The translations under genes were made by a program, and so were the position numbers. This document shows positions 17,179 through 25,466 of a DNA stretch of 51,979 nt, one piece after another. The notes below the pieces were generated by a model. It was not told where the DNA came from, searched no databases, and saw only the letters and a list, made by a program, of their open reading frames with translations. How positions within the stretch are numbered: the first letter of the stretch is position 1; the number at the start of each line of letters is the position of its first letter. Source of the stretch: Legionella genomosp. 1 (lineage in GTDB: Bacteria > Pseudomonadota > Gammaproteobacteria > Legionellales > Legionellaceae); NCBI GenBank assembly GCA_945878975.1, contig CAMCUM010000018.1:1-51979 (forward strand), read 5' to 3'.

Positions 17179-17301
17179 GGGATCTCCAAATTAATAATAT
17201 GCCCATTGGGCGCCCAGTTTATTGTTGGCTTACTAACAATAAACTGGGCAAGATGACCACAAGGTGGGATGTCCAATAATTGGTGTGGAGATCCCTTTCC
17301 T
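17179..17301. repeat. Palindromic element at the dnaQ-mfd divergent region
   Basis: The outer ends GGGATCTCCA (17179 side) and TGGAGATCCC (17301 side) are inverted. Inside lies a perfect 14-bp stem, CCCAGTTTATTGTT (17213-17226) with AACAATAAACTGGG (17235-17248), around an 8-base loop. Between the two, pairing is only partial. The element fills the space between the divergent dnaQ and mfd starts, so it must overlap or supply the control sequences of both. Confidence 0.55.
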
Positions 17302-17365
17302 TAATTGTCAAAAAGCCTTTGTACAGCTATACTTGCGTGCCTTACTTCAATTGTATTGCGCGCCC

Positions 17366-20300
17366 ATGTCAAATGAATTTTTAATCGATCATCATACCAT
17401 AAACAAAACGGCTTGGGGGCAATTATATGGCACGAGTCTGGCTTTGGCTTTTGCGGAGTATTGTCAGCAAACACCTGGCATCAAACTTTGTATCACGCCT
17501 GATAATTGGTATGCCAAGCATTTCATGGATGAATTGCATTTTTATTTCAAAGATCAGCCCAATCCACAAGAAATTCTAGTTTTTCCAGATTGGGAAACAT
17601 TACCTTACGATCAATTTTCTCCACACCAAGACATCATCTCGGAGCGACTTGCAACTTTAAGCCGCATACAGCAGCTAAAAACAGCCATTATCATCAGCTC
17701 TGTAAGCACCTTGATGCATAGGCTATGCCCACCAGATTTTGTTCAGCAACATAGCTTGCTACTCGAATGTCAACAACACCTTCATATCGAAACCTTTCGC
17801 CAACAATTGGTGCAAGCCGGTTACCATCCTGTGAATACGGTATTAGAACATGGGGAGTTTGCATTACGCGGCGCTATCTTAGATCTATTTCCCATGGGCA
17901 GCAGCGTACCATTCAGAATCGAATTATTTGATGATGAGATTGCAAGCTTGCGAAGTTTCAATCCTGATACGCAGCGAACCATTGCAAAAATTGACAAAAT
18001 TCATATTCTACCAGCCAGAGAAATCCCTTTAAGCGAACAAGGCATCTCCTTTTTTCGCCAAGCATTTCGCAACGAATTTACTGGCAATCCTAGTCAAATC
18101 CCAGTCTATGAAGCGGTCAGTTCAGGACAGTTCACGGCTGGCATTGAGTATTACCTACCCCTGTTTTTCCCAAAAACAGTCAGTTTTTTCGATTATCTAC
18201 CTGCCAACGCCAGTGTCAGCTTAATAGGAACCCCAGTCGATTATGCTGAAAAATTTTGGCAAGAACTCAATCAGCGCTTCACGCAACGGAGCCATGATCG
18301 AACACGACCCATTTTAAAACCCGAAAGCTGCTTCCTATCTCCCAATGAATTCATGAGTGCTACGAAACGCCATACGCGCATCACCCTGTCGCATGAACCG
18401 TGTAGCCATAAAAAGAACGCTCACAATTTTTCGATTGAACAACCTCCCTTATTTCCTATCGATCGTCACAGCTCCGAACCATTCCACGCATTCAGCACTT
18501 GGCTTCAACACAGAAAACAGCGTACCGTTATTGTCGTAGAATCGTTGGGACGGCGTGAAATCGTATTAGATTTACTGAAACAATCTCATATCCATCCCAA
18601 ATGGCAAGAATCATGGCATGCTGTCATCGCAGATCCTCAGCCCCTCTCCATTACACTTGGGGCACTACAAGATGGCGCTGAATTAGAACAGATCTCTATT
18701 GTTGTGGAATCACAATTATTTGGTCAGCAAGCAACGCCGCAACAACGCAAAACCAGCAAAAGTGTTGACCCCAATGTCATCATTCGCGATCTAGCTGAAT
18801 TACGTATCGCGGCACCTGTTGTCCATCTACAATTCGGCGTGGGTCGTTATCAAGGATTGCAGACCTTTGTTCATGACGGGTTATCAAATGAGTTTTTGTG
18901 TTTGGCTTATGCCGGTGAAGATAAAATTTATGTGCCCGTCACCTCATTACATCTGATCAGTCGATATACCGGTGCCGACGCCGATCATGCGCCTTTACAC
19001 CGCTTGGGATCCGATCAATGGCAGAAAGAAAAGAAGAAAGCCGCTGAGAAAATCCATGATGTCGCCATCGAATTATTAGAAATTTATGCCAAGCGAGCCG
19101 AAGCGCCCGGCCATTCTTACCATATAGACAAAGCCGATTATCAACGCTTCGCAGCTGGATTTCCTTTTAGTCTGACGCATGACCAACAGGTTGCCATTGA
19201 GCAGATCACTCAAGATATGACCTCCCCAAGACCCATGGATAGGTTGATTTGTGGAGATGTCGGGTTTGGTAAAACCGAAGTTGCTATGCGTGCCGCGTTC
19301 ATTGCAGCCCACGAAGGCAAACAAGTTTGTATCTTAACCCCTACCACACTCTTAGCGGATCAGCATTTCGCAACGTTTCGGGATCGCTTTGCTGATTTTC
19401 CAATCTCTATTGAATTGTTATCACGGTTTCGCAGTGACAAACAGGCGGAAAAAGTCGTCCAAGATCTAGCAAATGGTCGCATTGATATCGTGATCGGTAC
19501 GCATAAATTATTACAAAAAAATATCATATTTCAGCGTTTAGGGTTGTTGATCATTGACGAAGAACATCGCTTTGGGGTCAAACAAAAAGAATATATCAAA
19601 GCATTAAGAGCCAATATGGATCTCCTGTGTATGACCGCAACGCCTATTCCTCGCACTCTAAACATGGCGATGGCCGGCATCCGTGATATCTCCTTAATTG
19701 CTACGCCTCCCGCCAAACGGTTGGCCATCAAAACCTTTTGGCAAGAACGCTCAGATAATATTATCAGCGAAGCCATTTTGCGTGAAATCCTCCGCGGTGG
19801 ACAAGTGTTTTTTCTGCACAATAATGTCCAAAGCATTGATCACATTACGCAAGAGCTACAAAATTTGGTGCCACAAGCAAAAATTCGATCTGCGCATGGC
19901 CAAATGCGCGAACGCGAATTAGAGCGCATCATGTCTGATTTCTATCATCATCAATTTAATGTCCTCGTTTGTACGACCATTATTGAAACCGGGATTGATA
20001 TCCCTACTGCCAACACCATTATTATCGATCGTGCCGATAAATTCGGCTTAGCACAATTACATCAATTACGCGGACGTGTAGGACGCTCACACCATCAGGC
20101 TTATGCCTATTTACTCACACCTCAAGATACTCTGTTGAGCGCTGATGCCGTCAAACGCTTAGAGGCCATCATTTCTTTGGAAGATCTGGGCGCTGGCTTT
20201 ACTTTGGCCACCCATGATCTTGAAATTCGTGGCGCTGGAGAATTATTAGGCGAAGAACAAAGCGGCAATATGCATGCTATCGGTTTCGACCTCTTCATGG

Positions 20301-20812
20301 AAATGCTAGAACGCGCTGTGAATGATTTGAAATCAGGGAAAACACCTGAGCTGAATGCCCCCATGAAAGAAGGTCCTGAAATCGATCTCCGGATCTCCAC
20401 CGTCATTCCAGAAGATTACATCGGCGATGTGCATTTACGTTTGATTTTCTACAAGCGAATTTCACATGCTCAATCGGAACAAGCTTTGCATGATTTGCAA
20501 ATTGAGCTCATTGATCGCTTTGGATTACTCCCCCCTTCCGTAAAACATTTATTTATGCTGACCAAATTAAAATTTATCGCAAGCAAAATGGGCATCAGTA
20601 AGATCCAAGTATCATCACAACAAGGACTCCTAGAGCTTCAACCTGAACCCAAGATCAACCCGGCAACCATCATCCACCTGATTCAAACCCAGAGCCAACG
20701 CTTTCGTCTGCAAGGTCCCTCACGATTTTGTTTTACTTTAGATAGCACGCAACCAGAGGCTAAGATTCAAGAAATGACTGATTTATTGAATTTACTTGGA
20801 AAAGCAGGGTAA
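17366..20812 (+). CDS. mfd: Transcription-repair coupling factor Mfd
   Basis: Mfd removes stalled RNA polymerase from lesions and recruits UvrA. From the ATG at 17366 the product is 1148 residues, the family norm; an upstream ATG at 17264 would add 34 residues from the palindromic element. The order is normal: UvrB-like N-terminal modules (DWETLPYDQFSPH), RNA-polymerase-interacting domain (LRIAAPVVHLQFGVGRYQG), then the RecG-like motor with GDVGFGKTEVAMRAAF, DEEHRFGVKQKE, TATPIPRTLNMAMAGIRD, GIDIPTANTIII and LHQLRGRVGRS. A C-terminal TRCF domain follows. No clear ribosome site precedes the ATG. Confidence 0.96.
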   Translation: MSNEFLIDHHTINKTAWGQLYGTSLALAFAEYCQQTPGIKLCITPDNWYAKHFMDELHFYFKDQPNPQEILVFPDWETLPYDQFSPHQDIISERLATLSRIQQLKTAIIISSVSTLMHRLCPPDFVQQHSLLLECQQHLHIETFRQQLVQAGYHPVNTVLEHGEFALRGAILDLFPMGSSVPFRIELFDDEIASLRSFNPDTQRTIAKIDKIHILPAREIPLSEQGISFFRQAFRNEFTGNPSQIPVYEAVSSGQFTAGIEYYLPLFFPKTVSFFDYLPANASVSLIGTPVDYAEKFWQELNQRFTQRSHDRTRPILKPESCFLSPNEFMSATKRHTRITLSHEPCSHKKNAHNFSIEQPPLFPIDRHSSEPFHAFSTWLQHRKQRTVIVVESLGRREIVLDLLKQSHIHPKWQESWHAVIADPQPLSITLGALQDGAELEQISIVVESQLFGQQATPQQRKTSKSVDPNVIIRDLAELRIAAPVVHLQFGVGRYQGLQTFVHDGLSNEFLCLAYAGEDKIYVPVTSLHLISRYTGADADHAPLHRLGSDQWQKEKKKAAEKIHDVAIELLEIYAKRAEAPGHSYHIDKADYQRFAAGFPFSLTHDQQVAIEQITQDMTSPRPMDRLICGDVGFGKTEVAMRAAFIAAHEGKQVCILTPTTLLADQHFATFRDRFADFPISIELLSRFRSDKQAEKVVQDLANGRIDIVIGTHKLLQKNIIFQRLGLLIIDEEHRFGVKQKEYIKALRANMDLLCMTATPIPRTLNMAMAGIRDISLIATPPAKRLAIKTFWQERSDNIISEAILREILRGGQVFFLHNNVQSIDHITQELQNLVPQAKIRSAHGQMRERELERIMSDFYHHQFNVLVCTTIIETGIDIPTANTIIIDRADKFGLAQLHQLRGRVGRSHHQAYAYLLTPQDTLLSADAVKRLEAIISLEDLGAGFTLATHDLEIRGAGELLGEEQSGNMHAIGFDLFMEMLERAVNDLKSGKTPELNAPMKEGPEIDLRISTVIPEDYIGDVHLRLIFYKRISHAQSEQALHDLQIELIDRFGLLPPSVKHLFMLTKLKFIASKMGISKIQVSSQQGLLELQPEPKINPATIIHLIQTQSQRFRLQGPSRFCFTLDSTQPEAKIQEMTDLLNLLGKAG

Positions 20813-20872
20813 AAGCATGTGTGCTCTAAAATAGCTCAGATATACTTTTCTGCTATCATGTTGGATCATATC

Positions 20873-20955
20873 TGTAGGGTGGACAAAGGAGCGGTAGCGA
20901 CGTGCCCACCAAATTCAGGTATGTTGGTGTGCACGCTGCGCTTTGCACACCCTAC
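20873..20955. repeat. Palindromic repeat between mfd and tRNA-Ser
   Basis: TGTAGGGTGGACAAAG at the left pairs with CTTTGCACACCCTACA at the right, and an inner GTGCCCACCAA pairs with TTGGTGTGCAC. The total is 83 bp. This is a typical dispersed extragenic palindrome (TAGGGTGG...CCACCCTA type), different in sequence from the 86-bp and MITE-like families. It may work as a transcription barrier between mfd and the tRNA, but no T-run follows. Confidence 0.65.
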
Positions 20956-21005
20956 ATGATATTTTTTAATCACACATGATTTGGCCCTGCTTTACAAAGG
21001 ATAAC

Positions 21006-21035
21006 TTGCAACAGTGCCCAATCCTGTCATATACT
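21006..21035 (+). promoter_or_regulatory. Promoter of tRNA-Ser
   Basis: TTGCAA (21006-21011) and TATACT (21030-21035) are 18 bases apart. The expected start point lies about 10 bases before the mature tRNA 5' end. Position and sequence fit a stable-RNA promoter. Confidence 0.5.
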
Positions 21036-21051
21036 CACAACCCATCTGGAT

Positions 21052-21139
21052 GGAGAGGTGGCCGAGTGGACGATGGCGCACGCCTGGAAAGTGTGTATAC
21101 GGAAACGTATCGAGGGTTCGAATCCCTCTCTCTCCGCCA
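21052..21139 (+). tRNA. tRNA-Ser (anticodon GGA)
   Basis: The sequence folds as a type II tRNA. The acceptor stem GGAGAGG pairs with TCTCTCC. A D-arm follows (GCC...GGC), then an anticodon stem CACGC/GTGTG with loop CTGGAAA (anticodon GGA), a long variable arm (TATACGGAAACGTA), and a T-arm GAGGGTTCGAATCCCTC. Discriminator G and a CCA end are encoded. It reads UCC/UCU serine codons. Confidence 0.96.
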
Positions 21140-21347
21140 AAATCGAATTTCTATTTCATGTAGGTTGGCCTTGTGGCCCACTCTAAATTAAATTTTAAGC
21201 TAGATTAATTAGGTATAGAACATTGCCATTTTTTTAGCATCTCTTTATAATCAAAATAAGAAACCATAACACAAGGCTAGGGCGTGTTAAGATTTGAATC
21301 CTACAGAGCCCCAGTCCCGCCTCCCCTTCTAGCACATGAGATAATTT

Positions 21348-22811
21348 GTGACAAATAAAAATAAAGACCAGGCAAATGTAGCCAATAGTGGCGATTTGCG
21401 CCGTGCTTTGAAGCTCCGTCATGTCCAACTCATTGCGCTTGGGGGTATTATTGGCTCAGGATTCTTTCTAAGCACCGGTGCGGTGGTCAGCCAAGTGGGG
21501 CCATCCGTGTTTCTAGCCTATATTTTAGGTGGCATCATCATCTATTTGACCATGCTGTGCATGGGAGAATTGGCCGTCGCGATCCCAATATCTGGTTCAT
21601 TCATCAATTATACGGCAGATTTCATCTCGCCGGCTTTTGCCTGTGGTGTAGGATGGTCTTATTGGCTCAGTTGGATTGTCTATATCCCGGCAGAGTGCCT
21701 AGCCGGCGGCATCATCATGCAATATTTTACGGGTATGGACAGTTATATGTGGGCCATTGCCATTGGTTTCGTCGTAACCTGTATCAATTTCGCTAAAGTA
21801 GGAACCTTTGGAGAAATCGAGTTTTGGTTATCCTTGATCAAGGTATCTGCTCTTTTGAGTTTTATCGTCTTATCTATTCTCATATTTTTCGGGTTTATTC
21901 ATGGTCATCACCCCGCAAAATTCATTGGTTTGCACTATATTTTGCATCAGGGGGGGTTGTTTCCTCATGGCGTTTTGCCTTTTTTCACAGCCATGGTGCT
22001 CCTCTTGGTCAATTACCAGGGATCAGAAATCGTGGGACTGGCCGCAGGCGAATCTGTTGACCCAGGAAAAATGATTCCGTATGCCATCCGTAACGTCTCA
22101 ATACGTATCGTGTTTATTTACATCATGCCGGTATTATGCCTGGTATTAATCTTCCCATGGGACCACGCCAATTTGAAAAACTCGGTATTTGCCGATGCCC
22201 TCAATTTTTATGGCTTAAAATGGGCCGGCGCTGCAACCAGTTTCATTACGCTAACCTCCGCCCTATCTTGCTCCAATTCAGGCGTATTTGGTATTGTACG
22301 CGCTTTACACGCCCTAGCCAGAAATGGTATGGCCCCAGAAATATTAAGTAAATTAAACCATAATGCCGTCCCACAAAATGCTGGGATTGCCACATTAGCA
22401 GCTATCTGGGTCGTGATACTCTGCAGTTATTTCTTTTCCCAAACAACGCTATATATTTCTCTGTTGTTGATTTCAGGCTTTACGGGTGGTATTGCTTGGC
22501 TCTCACTATGCTGGGCGCAAATTAATTTCCGCCGCAAACTATACCAGGCGGGTTATACTACCGCCGATCTCAAATATAGTACGCCCGGCAGCCCTTATAC
22601 CGGAGTTATTGCAATTGGGCTGATGTTGATTTGCTTGATTTTCTTGTTTTTTTCTGACGACATTACTTATAAAATCGCGTTCGTCATAGGCGTGATCAGC
22701 GTCATTTTGCCAATTTTGGTCTATCAATACCTAGGTTTAAAACACAAACGCAGCCAAATATTAAAACTTCATAACCATATCCATTTCAATGATGTGTTTC
22801 CTAAGAAATGA
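21348..22811 (+). CDS. Amino-acid permease of the APC superfamily (AAT-like)
   Basis: This 487-residue integral membrane protein has about 12 hydrophobic segments. It also has the amino-acid transporter signature LKLRHVQLIALGGIIGSGFFLSTG at the N terminus, a GELAVAIPISGSF loop after TM2, and the EIVGLAAGES region in TM6. It resembles the AAT group (LysP/AroP/ProY-like), importing an amino acid with protons. Substrate cannot be read from sequence. The start is a GTG with a GAG ribosome site; no in-frame ATG lies nearby. It is alone, with tRNA-Ser upstream and a convergent unknown gene downstream. Amino-acid uptake is important in Legionellales, but no special link is visible. Confidence 0.85.
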   Translation: MTNKNKDQANVANSGDLRRALKLRHVQLIALGGIIGSGFFLSTGAVVSQVGPSVFLAYILGGIIIYLTMLCMGELAVAIPISGSFINYTADFISPAFACGVGWSYWLSWIVYIPAECLAGGIIMQYFTGMDSYMWAIAIGFVVTCINFAKVGTFGEIEFWLSLIKVSALLSFIVLSILIFFGFIHGHHPAKFIGLHYILHQGGLFPHGVLPFFTAMVLLLVNYQGSEIVGLAAGESVDPGKMIPYAIRNVSIRIVFIYIMPVLCLVLIFPWDHANLKNSVFADALNFYGLKWAGAATSFITLTSALSCSNSGVFGIVRALHALARNGMAPEILSKLNHNAVPQNAGIATLAAIWVVILCSYFFSQTTLYISLLLISGFTGGIAWLSLCWAQINFRRKLYQAGYTTADLKYSTPGSPYTGVIAIGLMLICLIFLFFSDDITYKIAFVIGVISVILPILVYQYLGLKHKRSQILKLHNHIHFNDVFPKK

Positions 22812-22825
22812 AACCTCCTCACTGC

Positions 22826-22861
22826 ACCAGGCATCCGAGTCGCGGCTCCGATGCTTCTGGT
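22826..22861. terminator. Hairpin between convergent genes, possible terminator
   Basis: ACCAGGCATCCGAG pairs with CTCCGATGCTTCTGGT around TCGCGG, with a few mismatches. It lies between the permease stop (22811) and the stop of the opposing 22872 gene, a typical place for a two-way terminator. No long T-run follows on either strand, so the call is weak. Confidence 0.3.
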
Positions 22862-22871
22862 CAAAGTAGTT

Positions 22872-24200
22872 CTACCTATTCCCCATAAGATATCCAAAAA
22901 ATGCAGGCGGTTGTGCCCGTTCAGCGGCGCCTGGGGGTGGCAGTCTACCCACAACGGCAGCACAGACACATAAAGCGGCTAAGGCGATGACACCCATCCC
23001 AATCCAAGGAGACGTATAGGCTAACATATACAAGCCATATCCTATTAATGCTGCTCCCATCAACGCCAAAATCACATGTTTGAGCTCTGGTCGACGAAGA
23101 CGAGACGGGGGGTTTGCACCATTAGGTGATTGACGGCCAAGAAAGAACTCTGGAGAACGACCTTGTACCCTAGGATGGAAGGGTATATCTAATCGAGCGC
23201 TACGAGCTTCGTCATTCTCTATTTGCCGAGCAAGCGCTTCGTCATCCAAACTATCAACCCCAGAATGCATGGGTATATTTTGCCCTGCTGCTAATCCAGC
23301 TCTTCGATCATCATTCTGCCTTTGTTGAGCTGAAGCTGCAATGCCTGCCTGAAGAAGCTCATTGAGCTGTATTTGCCGAGCTATCTCTTCGTCATTATCC
23401 AGGTGGCCTGCATAATCCTCATCATACTCGTGTCCGTCACCAACCAAAGCGTGTGCCAATTCATCCATCTGTAATAGTACAGCAAACTCTACATCTTGCT
23501 CGAGATTCGGACCAGGCTGTAAGACATCACGTCTCGCAGGGTCAGGGCTACGTTCACGCGCTAGTTCAGCCACTTCCCGCTCCCTGCGATCCCTTTCGCG
23601 TTGACGTTCTACCTCTAATTGCTTCTGCTGCTCTTGCTCTAAACGAATCGCTGCTGCCGCTACTTCCTCCCGGTGACGGTCCTGAATGAGTTTTTGCAGC
23701 CAAGCAGTATGCTGTGATTTTAAAGCAGACAACTCTTCAGCTTTCTCTGTTAATTGTTTGTAATTATAACTATCCCGAGTTCTCATGGCCAAGCGCGTAT
23801 CAGCTATACTTTCATCCTTGAATGTCGTCATTATAGGAAGTGATGGTTGATCTTTATCAAAATCATTTTTTTCCAAAGACCAATACTTTCCTGCTATCAG
23901 GAGATCAGTTCGGGAATCAAAATCAAATCGATACAATGCATTGGCCTGAATAACCAAGCAATAAGCACGTGCGTTTTCATCAGATGATACATCCCAAACC
24001 AGAAGTTTTTTGGCGTCTTCTGGAGGTAAAACCGTGAACGCTCTATCCTCTGGCATCACCGCACCTCGAGCTGGTGCAACACGCACTTGAATACTACCGT
24101 CCTCAGCATTTTTTTCAATATCACACCATTGAAGTTCTGACCATTGGTCGTTTGATTCAGGCAAACGATATCTAACTAGTATTCGGTTATGACGCGGCAT
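22872..24200 (-). CDS. Unknown protein, tandem paralogue A: coiled coil, acidic repeats, C-terminal hairpin
   Basis: I do not recognise this family. From the ATG at 24200 the protein has 442 residues. The N-terminal domain (1-140; MPRHNRILVRYRLPES...) is clearly homologous to the neighbouring 24307 gene. A charged coiled coil follows (about 150-220, RLEQEQQKQLEVERQRERD). Next is a region with three acidic amphipathic motifs, EFAVLLQMDELAHAL, DEEIARQIQLNELLQ and DEALARQIENDEARS. Two close membrane helices (about 374-418) end the protein, then a proline-rich tail. The coiled coil and acidic region are absent from the paralogue. The architecture suits a secreted, membrane-inserting protein; the function is unknown. 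The start was chosen because the paralogue begins with the same MPRH. Confidence 0.75.
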   Translation of the reverse strand: MPRHNRILVRYRLPESNDQWSELQWCDIEKNAEDGSIQVRVAPARGAVMPEDRAFTVLPPEDAKKLLVWDVSSDENARAYCLVIQANALYRFDFDSRTDLLIAGKYWSLEKNDFDKDQPSLPIMTTFKDESIADTRLAMRTRDSYNYKQLTEKAEELSALKSQHTAWLQKLIQDRHREEVAAAAIRLEQEQQKQLEVERQRERDRREREVAELARERSPDPARRDVLQPGPNLEQDVEFAVLLQMDELAHALVGDGHEYDEDYAGHLDNDEEIARQIQLNELLQAGIAASAQQRQNDDRRAGLAAGQNIPMHSGVDSLDDEALARQIENDEARSARLDIPFHPRVQGRSPEFFLGRQSPNGANPPSRLRRPELKHVILALMGAALIGYGLYMLAYTSPWIGMGVIALAALCVCAAVVGRLPPPGAAERAQPPAFFGYLMGNR

Positions 24201-24226
24201 AATAATTTCCATACGCAAAATTGCAT

Positions 24227-24256
24227 ATTATATGTCAATTGTGGGCCATTTGTCTA
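24227..24256 (-). promoter_or_regulatory. Promoter of paralogue A
   Basis: On the minus strand TAGACA (24251-24256) and TATAAT (24227-24232) are 18 bases apart. The same layout occurs upstream of the sister gene (25230-25259), with sequence conserved through to the ribosome site. Conservation between duplicated copies supports real function. Confidence 0.6.
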
Positions 24257-24306
24257 CATTTGTCTTTATGATGAAGCGTAGCCTGAGACACTCCGTTTCA
24301 CCTGGA

Positions 24307-25200
24307 CTACACAGGATGTATGTTTCCGATGGCTGCTCCTTCAGGAGGATTGGCGATATCCTGGTTGTGGAAAAATTGATTGGCCATGTCTTCAAGAGGT
24401 GGAAACCTACCAAGCACTGCAGCGCAGACAAATAAAGCGGCCACGGCAACCACTCCAAGACCAATCCATGCTGATGTAAAGCCTAGGAGATACAAACCAT
24501 AGCCATATATTGCAGCAGCGCCCAACCCCAAAAGCAGATGTTTCAGTTCTGGTTCAAAAGCAGGCGATCGATTGACATTATATGGTCGTTGACGATGCGC
24601 GAACAAGGTTGCGGACCCCATATTTCGAAGCCGTTGTTGCCGCTCTTGTCTAGCATGAATGAAAGGTGCTTCTTCTTGTTGACGCGCTTGCTGCCAGGCT
24701 TGATACTGTACTTTCAAAGCAGGTAGCTGCCCCTCAACACCCCTTAATTGTTGGTAATTGTAGTTGTCTTGCGTTTCCATATGCAAACGCCTATCCTGTT
24801 TCTCTATCGCTGTCACAAATAACTCGCGCAGATTCGGTGCGGACAGCCCATAATCATAATTGTTTTTTTTCCAAGACCAACAGCGCCCAACTGGCAAGAA
24901 ACTTTCAGGTCCGGGCTCAGTCATAAAATCAAATCGATACAGATTATTGGCTTGAAATACGAAACCATAAGCAATGTTTGCTTCCCCTCTCAGATCCCAA
25001 ACCAGTAATTTTTTGGCTTGCTCTGGAGGCAACAGTCTAAACGCGTCATAGGCAGGCATGACTTCATCTCGAGCCAGCACAACAAGGACTTGAATACTAT
25101 CCTCTCCCTCATTTCTTGTGATATCACACCAATGAAGAGCAGACCACTGATCTGAGTCTGGCAAACGATATCTGACTAATACTCGATCATGGCGTGGCAT
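24307..25200 (-). CDS. Unknown protein, tandem paralogue B with C-terminal membrane hairpin
   Basis: This 297-residue protein starts MPRHDRVLVRYRLPDSDQWSALHWCDI and matches paralogue A through the first 150 residues, including the LLPPEQAKKLLVWD and YRFDF stretches. It also matches the C-terminal hairpin (LKHLLLGLGAAAIYGYGLYLLGFTSAWIGLG...). The central part is a short Gln/Arg-rich linker (QQARQQEEAPFIHARQERQQ) instead of the long coiled coil and acidic repeats of A. Its ribosome site AGGA is six bases from the ATG. The pair arose by tandem duplication including the promoter. No known domain is recognised. A cytoplasmic-facing globular head anchored by two C-terminal helices is the simplest picture. 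Confidence 0.72.
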   Translation of the reverse strand: MPRHDRVLVRYRLPDSDQWSALHWCDITRNEGEDSIQVLVVLARDEVMPAYDAFRLLPPEQAKKLLVWDLRGEANIAYGFVFQANNLYRFDFMTEPGPESFLPVGRCWSWKKNNYDYGLSAPNLRELFVTAIEKQDRRLHMETQDNYNYQQLRGVEGQLPALKVQYQAWQQARQQEEAPFIHARQERQQRLRNMGSATLFAHRQRPYNVNRSPAFEPELKHLLLGLGAAAIYGYGLYLLGFTSAWIGLGVVAVAALFVCAAVLGRFPPLEDMANQFFHNQDIANPPEGAAIGNIHPV

Positions 25201-25229
25201 AATAAATCCTATACAGGGTAAATATGCAT

Positions 25230-25259
25230 ACTATATGTTAATTTTGCATTATTTGTCTA
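25230..25259 (-). promoter_or_regulatory. Promoter of paralogue B
   Basis: TAGACA (25254-25259) and TATAGT (25230-25235) are 18 bases apart on the minus strand and match the layout upstream of paralogue A. Between the promoter and the start, the TATGCA and GGA-TTATTATG blocks are also shared. Confidence 0.6.
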
Positions 25260-25278
25260 CATTTATAACTCCTCACTT

Positions 25279-25364
25279 CGTCATTGCGAGCGAAGTGAAG
25301 CAACCCAGCACAGTTCTTCAACGAAACATCGATCTGGGTTGCTTCTCTGACGATCGCCATGACG
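25279..25364. repeat. 86-bp palindromic repeat, copy 2
   Basis: This is the second copy of the CGTCATTGCGAGCG element, in inverted orientation to copy 1 at 16390-16475 and about 88 percent identical by hand alignment. Inner AGCAACCCAG and CTGGGTTGCT pair. It lies between paralogue B and the divergent 25467 gene. Confidence 0.8.
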
Positions 25365-25466
25365 GATTTTTGCAACCAATTATAAAAATGGCTAAACTCG
25401 GGTTTGTGCTAGCAATCAAATTAACCATGCAATATAATTAACCAAAAATTTTACTGAGGCAAATTA

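Noticed and set aside
24205-24260. PmrA- or CpxR-type regulatory box upstream of the paralogues
   Set aside because: The conserved block is fully explained as promoter plus ribosome site; no clear tandem TTAA or GTAAA site is seen.
16390-25364. Repeats that might form a CRISPR array
   Set aside because: The copies are palindromic, 86 bp long, far apart and in opposite orientation. There are no regular spacers or cas genes.
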